A stretch of 35,603 nt of DNA from Gallionellaceae bacterium (GTDB taxonomy: Bacteria > Pseudomonadota > Gammaproteobacteria > Burkholderiales > Gallionellaceae), in assembly GCA_028713345.1 (NCBI GenBank), contig JAQTOM010000014.1:1-35603 (forward strand). The letters run 5' to 3'. The notes under the pieces were generated by a model. The model did no database searches. It saw only the letters and a list, made by a program, of their open reading frames with translations, and was not told the DNA's origin. A program made the position numbers and the translations under genes. Of the stretch, positions 29,273 to 35,603 are shown in pieces. Each line of letters begins with the position of its first letter. The first letter of the stretch is position 1.

Positions 29273-29989
29273 TTTATTCAGGTAATTTGGATCGAATTTG
29301 TCGGCCGTGGCGCGCTCTTCTTCGACGTTCACGCCCATTTTTTCCAGTTGTTCGAGAATGCGGTTGATGCGCTGATCCACCACCATGCTGTGCCCGAGCA
29401 GGCCGTGGATGGCCTTGGACAATGGGTCGTTCTGGTCATTGCCGATGCCGTAAGCATTGAAGCCCCCGGCCTTCTTCGCCTCATCCAGGATGCGTGCCGG
29501 TATACCGGCAGCCGTCGCGCCCGCCGGAACATCCTTCACCACCACCGCGTTGGAACCGATCTTGGCACCGTCGCCGATAGTAATCGGCCCGAGGATTTTT
29601 GCCCCGGCGCCCACCACCACACCGTTGCCCAGCGTGGGATGGCGTTTGCCTTCTTTCCACGAGGTACCGCCCAGCGTCACGCCGTGGTACAGCGTCACAT
29701 CATTGCCGATCTCGGCGGTCTCGCCGATCACCACGCCCATGCCGTGGTCTATGAAAAAGCGTCGCCCGATGGTCGCACCCGGATGGATTTCGATTCCGGT
29801 GAATGCGCGCCCCAAGTGCGAGAGGAAACGCGCCGGCCATTTGAGGTTGGCGTGCCACAGTCCATGCGCCATGCGATGGATGATGCGCGCATGCAGGCCG
29901 GGGTAGCAAGTCACCACCTCGAATGTACTGCGCGCCGCCGGGTCACGCGAAAATACGCTGCTTATGTCTTCCCTGATCGCATCAAACAT
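29261..29989 (-). CDS. cysE: Serine O-acetyltransferase
   Basis: Hexapeptide repeats '[80 protein letters not shown]'. Confidence 0.95.
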   Translation of the reverse strand: MFDAIREDISSVFSRDPAARSTFEVVTCYPGLHARIIHRMAHGLWHANLKWPARFLSHLGRAFTGIEIHPGATIGRRFFIDHGMGVVIGETAEIGNDVTLYHGVTLGGTSWKEGKRHPTLGNGVVVGAGAKILGPITIGDGAKIGSNAVVVKDVPAGATAAGIPARILDEAKKAGGFNAYGIGNDQNDPLSKAIHGLLGHSMVVDQRINRILEQLEKMGVNVEEERATADKFDPNYLNKIVD

Positions 29990-30017
29990 CGTTCACTCGT
30001 TCTTTAATCCAGCAAAA

Positions 30018-30112
30018 AATGGAGAAGGGTTAAGGGAGAAGGGTAAAATCCGGAGTGCTGAGAGGTTTTACCCTTCTCCCTTCCCTCTTCTCTCTTCCTC
30101 TTTTTCTGATTC
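30018..30112. repeat. Palindromic repeat, copy B (overlaps 3' end of trmJ)
   Basis: 17-bp perfect stem AAGGGAGAAGGGTAAAA (30032-30048) / TTTTACCCTTCTCCCTT (30066-30082); reverse complement aligns with copy A ('AATCAG.GAA..GAGGAAGAGAGAAG.GGGA...'). Confidence 0.85.
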
Positions 30113-30856
30113 ATCTTTCTTAAGCTGCGCATTGTACCAAGTCGTGGCGCTCAGAATACCCCGCAGGATGTTGATCTCCTCCTGCTCCAGCCGCGCACGC
30201 GCATACAGGCGGCGCAGTTTCTGCATCAGCTTGTTCGGATGCTTGCTGTTGAAAAACCCGATCTGCCTCAGCACCTGTTCGAGGTGCACAAACAGTCTTT
30301 CCACTTCTTCATGCCTGGCCGGCTCCACCTCGACCTGCCGCAAACTCAGGCCCGCGTATTGCATCGCCACACTCAATTCGTAACATGCCACCTGCACCGC
30401 CGCGGCGAGGTTCAGCGAGCTGTATTGCGGGTTAGCCGGGATGCGTACCAGTACATGGCTCTTGCCCATTTCTTCGTTGGTCAGCCCGGCCATCTCGGTG
30501 CCGAACAACAGCGCCACCCGATCCCGCGCGGCGTGTTGCGCCAGCAGCGGCATCGCCTCGCGCGGCGTCAGCACCTCGTGCGAGATGTCGCGCAGCCGCG
30601 CCGTCATCGCCGCGACAAATACCGTGCCCTGCAAAGCCTCGTCAATCGAGCCGCACACCGCAGCCTTGCGCAACACATCTTCCGCGCCGCAAGACATGGT
30701 ATCCGCCTGCGGGTCGGGAAAGTGGCTGGGATTGACCAGATACAATGACTCCAACCCCATGGTCTTCATTGCCCGCGCAGCCGCGCCGATATTGCCCGGA
30801 TGGGTGGTGTGGCTGAGCACTACGCGCACATTGGTTAAAATTTCCGGTTTATACAA
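30068..30856 (-). CDS. trmJ: tRNA (cytidine/uridine-2'-O-)-methyltransferase TrmJ
   Basis: 'VRVVLSHTTHPGNIGAAARAMKTMGLESLYLVNP', 'ALLFGTEMAGLTNEEM', 'NPQYSSLNLAAAVQVACYEL' (SPOUT/TrmH). Confidence 0.93.
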   Translation of the reverse strand: MYKPEILTNVRVVLSHTTHPGNIGAAARAMKTMGLESLYLVNPSHFPDPQADTMSCGAEDVLRKAAVCGSIDEALQGTVFVAAMTARLRDISHEVLTPREAMPLLAQHAARDRVALLFGTEMAGLTNEEMGKSHVLVRIPANPQYSSLNLAAAVQVACYELSVAMQYAGLSLRQVEVEPARHEEVERLFVHLEQVLRQIGFFNSKHPNKLMQKLRRLYARARLEQEEINILRGILSATTWYNAQLKKDESEKEEERRGKGEG

Positions 30857-30918
30857 AGCTCAATTCACACTAAAATACGCAACCGGAATTTTCCGACCGC
30901 TCATTAAAAAGGTTTGTT

Positions 30919-31716
30919 ATGCATCCCATGCTCACCATCGCGGTGAAAGCCGCGCGTCGTGCCGGAAACCTGATCCACCGTGCCGCCGACAACCTGGACC
31001 ATCTCACCGTCACCAGAAAATCGCATTCCGATTATGTCAGCGAGGTGGATCGCGCAGCCGAGCAGTCCATCATTACCACCTTGCTGGATGCCTACCCGAA
31101 CCATGCGATTCTAGCAGAAGAGAGCGGTGCCCAAGGCGACTCGGAATTCGTGTGGATCATTGATCCGCTCGATGGCACCACCAATTTCCTGCACGGCTTC
31201 CAGCAATACGCCGTATCCATCGCGCTGCAACACAAAGGCGTGCTCACCCAGGCAGTGGTCTATGATCCGACCAAGAACGAGCTATACACCGCCACGCGCG
31301 GGCAAGGCGCTTACCTCAACGACCGCCGCCTGCGCGTGAGCAAGCGCAAGGAATTGGCCGATTGCCTGATCGGCACCGGTTTCCCCTATACCCGGTTCGA
31401 GCATATCGACGCCTACATGGCGATATTCCGCGACATGATGCAAAAGACCTCCGGCCTGCGCCGTCCCGGCTCTGCCGCGCTGGACTTGGCTTACACCGCC
31501 GCCGGGCGTTACGACGGCTTCTTCGAGTTGGGGCTCAAGCCGTGGGACATCGCCGCCGGATGCCTGCTGATTACCGAGGCGGGCGGCTTGGTGGGCGACC
31601 TGCAAGGCAACGACACCTACCTCAAGACCGGCAACCTGTGCGCGGGCAGCCCCAAGATATTTGCGCAAATGTTGCAGGTGATGGCGCCGCACCTGGCCGA
31701 TGAATTGAAAAGCTGA
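30919..31716 (+). CDS. suhB: Inositol monophosphatase family protein SuhB
   Basis: '[26 protein letters not shown]', '[23 protein letters not shown]'. Confidence 0.95.
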   Translation: MHPMLTIAVKAARRAGNLIHRAADNLDHLTVTRKSHSDYVSEVDRAAEQSIITTLLDAYPNHAILAEESGAQGDSEFVWIIDPLDGTTNFLHGFQQYAVSIALQHKGVLTQAVVYDPTKNELYTATRGQGAYLNDRRLRVSKRKELADCLIGTGFPYTRFEHIDAYMAIFRDMMQKTSGLRRPGSAALDLAYTAAGRYDGFFELGLKPWDIAAGCLLITEAGGLVGDLQGNDTYLKTGNLCAGSPKIFAQMLQVMAPHLADELKS

Positions 31717-31950
31717 ATCTCAATGGCATCTTGGGCTATAGATTCGGTACGAATTAAACCCGGCGTGCATTTCCAGACTCACCAAAGTAAGCTTCCCACG
31801 GGATTTCGTCTTCCAAGGGTGATGCCGCCATCAGCCTTTTTGCAGGACTTCGTTTTTTCCTTACCGCTGCATCGCTCAGCTTTATGGCTCACCTCTGGCG
31901 GGTAGGTTTTCTGCTGTGGGTTGATCGCAATAGACGGGAAATACGGCATG

Positions 31951-31991
31951 AAACAAAAAACCCGCGCATCACAAGGATAATCGCGGGTTTC
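31951..31991 (-). terminator. Rho-independent terminator downstream of tRNA-Ser
   Basis: Minus strand AACCCGCG-attatccttgtgatg-CGCGGGTTTTTTGTTT: GC stem plus T-run. Confidence 0.85.
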
Positions 31992-32024
31992 GTGTACTGC
32001 TCTGGACAGCATAAGACAGTGTTT

Positions 32025-32114
<90 letters not shown>

Positions 32115-32163
32115 GTAGTTCTGTATTTTACCAGCAATGCATAAAATCAGGCAGAATGTTCAC

Positions 32164-33555
32164 ATGGATAAGCTGGTGCATTCATTGTTTGTCCCATTTG
32201 TGTGGCTGGGCATTGCCTTGCTTGCCGCATGCGCACCTGCCGACCCGTCCAATAATCCGCTCAAGAAACCGTGGCGTGAGGAACTGGTAATTGTCATTGC
32301 ACAGGGCGAGAATAACGTGGATGCGGAATTCGAATCGCAACTTGCCGCACTGTTCGCCAAACAGCTGCAGGTAAAAGCCAGATTGCTGCCGTTGCCGCCG
32401 GACAAGATTACACCCTCCTTGATGACAAACAGTGCACATATTGCCGCTGCTGGTTTGCGCAGCAATGGGAACGGCGGGTTGCGCTTTGCTCCCTCGTACC
32501 AAACGGTAAGCGAGCAGGTGGTATGCGATGCCGCGCCGCGCCGCATGGACGGGTTGGTCGCCAAAACTGTTGCCATAGTGGCTGACTCCGCGCAGGAAGA
32601 TGCCTTGCGCGAAGCACAGCAGAAACTGCCTGCATTGCACTGGGAAAAACGCCACGGAAAAACTGCCGCCGACCTGTTGGCAGAAGTGGCTGCGGGCAAG
32701 CTGGAGTGTACTGTCGCCAACGAAGAGCAATTGGCGTTGGCACGCAATTACAACCCGAACCTGAATGCGGCCTTCGACATCGCCGCGCCTTCCCGGCTGG
32801 CTTGGGCATTTGCGCCCAATGGTGATGAGGCATTGTTTGCAGAAGCGCAAAAATTTTTCACCCTCATCAAGCTGGATGGCACGCTACATCGCCTGCTTGA
32901 TCGCTACTATGGGCACAACGAACGGCTGGAACCCATAGACTCGGTTACCTTCATCACCAAGACGCAGACCGACCTTCCGTATCTACGGCACCTGTTCAAG
33001 GAAGCGGAAATGTTGACCGGGATAGACTGGCGGCTGCTGGCGGCCATCGGCTATCATGAATCGCACTGGAATCCGCTCGCCACCTCTCCCACCAACGTGC
33101 GTGGTTTGATGATGCTGACCGAAGAGACGGCCGACCGCATGAAGGTGACGGACCGGCTGGATCCGCGCCAAAGCATTCTGGCGGGCGCACGCTACCTGCA
33201 ACTATTGGAGGAGCAACTGCCGCTGCGCATTGCAGACGAAGACCGCACCTGGCTGGCGCTGGCTGCCTACAATCAGGGTCCTGGTCATCTGGAAGATGCG
33301 CGTATCCTGACCGCACACGCCGGACTCAACCCGGATACCTGGGGAGATGTAAAAAAGATAATGCCGCTGCTGATTCAGCCCCAGTATTTCGAGCAGGTCA
33401 AATTTGGCCGCGCACGGGGAGGCGAAGCAGTCGTTATGGTCGAAACGGTGCGCCTGTATTACGACATGTTGAAACATCTCCCCGCGCATGAAATACCCGG
33501 TTCGCAGCCATCGCCGTTCCATTTGAAACTGCCGGGCGTTACAGGTTTGCCTTAG
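32164..33555 (+). CDS. mltF: Membrane-bound lytic murein transglycosylase F-like lipoprotein
   Basis: Lipobox 'LLAACAP'; SBP-like N-terminal domain; 'LLAAIGYHESHWNPLATSPTNVRGLMMLTEETADRM' catalytic region. Confidence 0.9.
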   Translation: MDKLVHSLFVPFVWLGIALLAACAPADPSNNPLKKPWREELVIVIAQGENNVDAEFESQLAALFAKQLQVKARLLPLPPDKITPSLMTNSAHIAAAGLRSNGNGGLRFAPSYQTVSEQVVCDAAPRRMDGLVAKTVAIVADSAQEDALREAQQKLPALHWEKRHGKTAADLLAEVAAGKLECTVANEEQLALARNYNPNLNAAFDIAAPSRLAWAFAPNGDEALFAEAQKFFTLIKLDGTLHRLLDRYYGHNERLEPIDSVTFITKTQTDLPYLRHLFKEAEMLTGIDWRLLAAIGYHESHWNPLATSPTNVRGLMMLTEETADRMKVTDRLDPRQSILAGARYLQLLEEQLPLRIADEDRTWLALAAYNQGPGHLEDARILTAHAGLNPDTWGDVKKIMPLLIQPQYFEQVKFGRARGGEAVVMVETVRLYYDMLKHLPAHEIPGSQPSPFHLKLPGVTGLP

Positions 33556-33689
33556 CCCTTGTGTTGGCATCCAAGCGGTCAAGTGCATGCCTATGCCTTT
33601 TGGCACAGATATGTTTTTAACCGTGTGAGGCGGGTGGTTTTCTGGCAAATTGAAAGTGGTGTGTTTTGTATTCCTCTCTTGTAGTTTGC

Positions 33690-35603
33690 TCAGACATTTC
33701 TGACCGCACGCCGCATGGCGCGTAGTACTTCCGGCTTCATCCGCTCCGTCATTGAATGGGGCGGACCATAGCGCAAGGCAACATAATGCGCGGTGATATC
33801 CGCAATGGCAGGAGCCAGTTGCGGTTTCATCTGCGCGGCGCGAGCGGCGAAATCCTGTGCCCCCTCGTGTGCAGCGCGCACGATGCCTTCCTTGGCCAGC
33901 TTGCGGCAGAACTTCAGGTACAGGCGTTGCGCCGCGTCGGTATCGCGCACATACAGGCGGCGCAGCATGAGCAGGGCAAACAGCCCAACCATTAGCGCCA
34001 CCCCGCCCAGCATGTTGAGCGCCATCTTCTGCCAGGTAATTGATTCCATGCCCAGCCGGGTGAGGAAAGCAAATTGCCGTTCCGGGTCGTAGCCCAGCAC
34101 CCATTGGTTCCACTGATTCGTGATGGCGTCAATGTTGAAGCCCAGGCTGCGCAGCCAGGCTGATTGGGTGCGTGCCAGAAACGGCAGCGCGGTACTGTCC
34201 GGCAGCGCAGCAGCCAAGCCGCCTTGCACGCGCGCCGGAGCGATGGCGGCGGTGGGGTCGATGCGTATCCAGCCGCGCTCGCGCAACCATATCTCAGCCC
34301 AGGCATGGGCGTCGGACTGACGCACGATATAGTAATTGCCGAGGTCGTTGTATTCTGCACCCTGATAGCCGGTCACCACCCGCGCCGGGATACCTGCCGC
34401 GCGCATCAGGAACACGAAGCTGGAAGCGTAGTGTTCACAGAAACCCCTGCGCGTCCCAAACAGGAAATCGTCCACCGTATTGCTGCCGAGCAGCGGCGGC
34501 TCCAGCGTGTACTGGAATTGCTCGTGGTTGAAATAAGTGAGTGCCGCACGTATCACTGCATCGTCGCTGTGCAAACTTGCGCGCCAGTCGGCGGCAAGCT
34601 GCTGTGCACGCGGATTGAGGTGGCGCGGGATGGCCAATGCGCGTTGCAACTGGTGCGGCTCTTCTTCGGCATTGGCGCGGTAGCCCAGCTGCGAGCGTGC
34701 GGTATAGCGCAGGCGCTTGGATACATTGGATTTTGCAAGCACCTGAAAATCGTAGGTCATCCTGGATGGAATCGAAATCTGTGCAGGCATTTCCAGCGCA
34801 AACAGCCAGGCCTTGTTGTGCGGCTCCAGCGTTACCGTGTAATCAACCGGGCTGGCCTGGTTGTCGATCTCGGGAATTCTGGTACGCGTCGTCATGCCCG
34901 GCATCCAGGTGCGCCCGTCAAATTCCCATAGCACCGGCCCGCGCCAATACATTTGCTCGCGCAGCGGCGGCTTGCCGCTGAAGGTCACGCGGAACGCCAC
35001 GGCGCTGGACAGCGAAAGGCGGCTCAGGCTGCCGGGCGCCATCTTGTCGTCCAGGCCGCTGCTGGCGTAGGCATCTTGCGGCAAGCCCCACAGCGGCCCC
35101 TGCACGCGCGGGAACAGGATGAACAGGATCAGCATCAGCGGTATTGCCTGCAGCAGCAGCATGGCAGCGATGCGCAGGCGCGGGCGCAGGTTCAGCGTGC
35201 CGGATTGCAGGTGCACCCAGGTTGCCATTATGGCCAGCAGCGTGGCGAACATGAACAGCGCGGTGGGAATGCTTTGCGAATAAAAGAAGTTGGTGATGAC
35301 GACGAAGCAGGCCAGATAAATCACGATTGTTGCATCGCGTGCGGCGTGCAGTTCCAGCAATTTGAGTGCGGAGAGCAGGATCAGCAGGGTGACGCCGACC
35401 TCGCGCCCGAACAGCGTGTGGAAGCCGATGAAAATTCCGCCCACGCTGCCTGCGGTGATGGCAAGCAACAGCCAGCGCGGCGGCAACGGAGTGCCGCTGT
35501 AGGCCAGATAGAAACGCCATCCCAGCAGCATGGCGCTCAGTGCGCTGACCCACGGCGGCAGGTGGTCGGTGTGCGGCGCGCTGACCAGCAGGATGCAGGT
35601 GAG
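33690..35603 (-). CDS. TgpA-like transglutaminase-domain membrane protein (5' end truncated by window)
   Basis: 'RGFCEHYASSFVFLMRAAGIPARVVTGYQGAEYNDLGNYYIVRQSDAHAWAEIWLRERGWIRIDPTAAIAPARV'. Frame stays open upstream of the listed Met ('LTCILLVSAPHTDHLPPWVSALSAMLLGWRFY') to the window end. Confidence 0.93.
   Translation of the reverse strand, partial: LTCILLVSAPHTDHLPPWVSALSAMLLGWRFYLAYSGTPLPPRWLLLAITAGSVGGIFIGFHTLFGREVGVTLLILLSALKLLELHAARDATIVIYLACFVVITNFFYSQSIPTALFMFATLLAIMATWVHLQSGTLNLRPRLRIAAMLLLQAIPLMLILFILFPRVQGPLWGLPQDAYASSGLDDKMAPGSLSRLSLSSAVAFRVTFSGKPPLREQMYWRGPVLWEFDGRTWMPGMTTRTRIPEIDNQASPVDYTVTLEPHNKAWLFALEMPAQISIPSRMTYDFQVLAKSNVSKRLRYTARSQLGYRANAEEEPHQLQRALAIPRHLNPRAQQLAADWRASLHSDDAVIRAALTYFNHEQFQYTLEPPLLGSNTVDDFLFGTRRGFCEHYASSFVFLMRAAGIPARVVTGYQGAEYNDLGNYYIVRQSDAHAWAEIWLRERGWIRIDPTAAIAPARVQGGLAAALPDSTALPFLARTQSAWLRSLGFNIDAITNQWNQWVLGYDPERQFAFLTRLGMESITWQKMALNMLGGVALMVGLFALLMLRRLYVRDTDAAQRLYLKFCRKLAKEGIVRAAHEGAQDFAARAAQMKPQLAPAIADITAHYVALRYGPPHSMTERMKPEVLRAMRRAVRNV

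Overview
The window looks like a chromosomal segment of a betaproteobacterium (Gallionella/Nitrosomonadales-like by gene content; this is an inference). It has four blocks. (1) ~1-7.07 kb, + strand: a surface-polysaccharide/deoxysugar cluster (ATP-grasp, SAM methyltransferase, HAD phosphatase, GtrA-like, WxcM/FdtA-like isomerase, DegT-type aminotransferase, GT2, GT4, NAD-dependent epimerase). (2) ~7.3-22.8 kb, - strand: a long co-directional copper/silver-type metal resistance island. It contains small membrane proteins, a CusCBA-like RND system, DUF411, CusF-like and Met-rich periplasmic proteins, an HD-GYP protein with an N-terminal Cys motif, a P1B ATPase with 2 YHS and 2 HMBD modules, an HMBD protein, DUF5676, an FAD oxidoreductase with a Cys-rich tail, a DUF2933-like protein, an isoprenylcysteine methyltransferase-like protein and a YHS protein. 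(3) ~23.1-30.9 kb, - strand: trmJ, cysE, iscR-iscS-iscU-iscA-hscB-hscA-fdx-iscX and dsbB, with a recognisable IscR type-1-like site and sigma70-like promoter. (4) ~30.9-35.6 kb: suhB, tRNA-Ser(CGA), an mltF-like gene and a truncated tgpA-like transglutaminase gene. The most interesting signals are: palindromic repeats inside or at the ends of coding sequences (an exact 26-codon in-frame insert in cusA, repeat-derived tails in cusB and trmJ, an inverted related copy between iscS and iscU); an HD-GYP enzyme with a putative metal-binding N-terminus inside the metal island; and several decayed or rearranged small metal-island genes (DUF2231-like stub, frameshifted SHOCT gene, 37-nt ICMT-like duplication at the YHS gene end). 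No database searches were run; family calls come from motif recognition.
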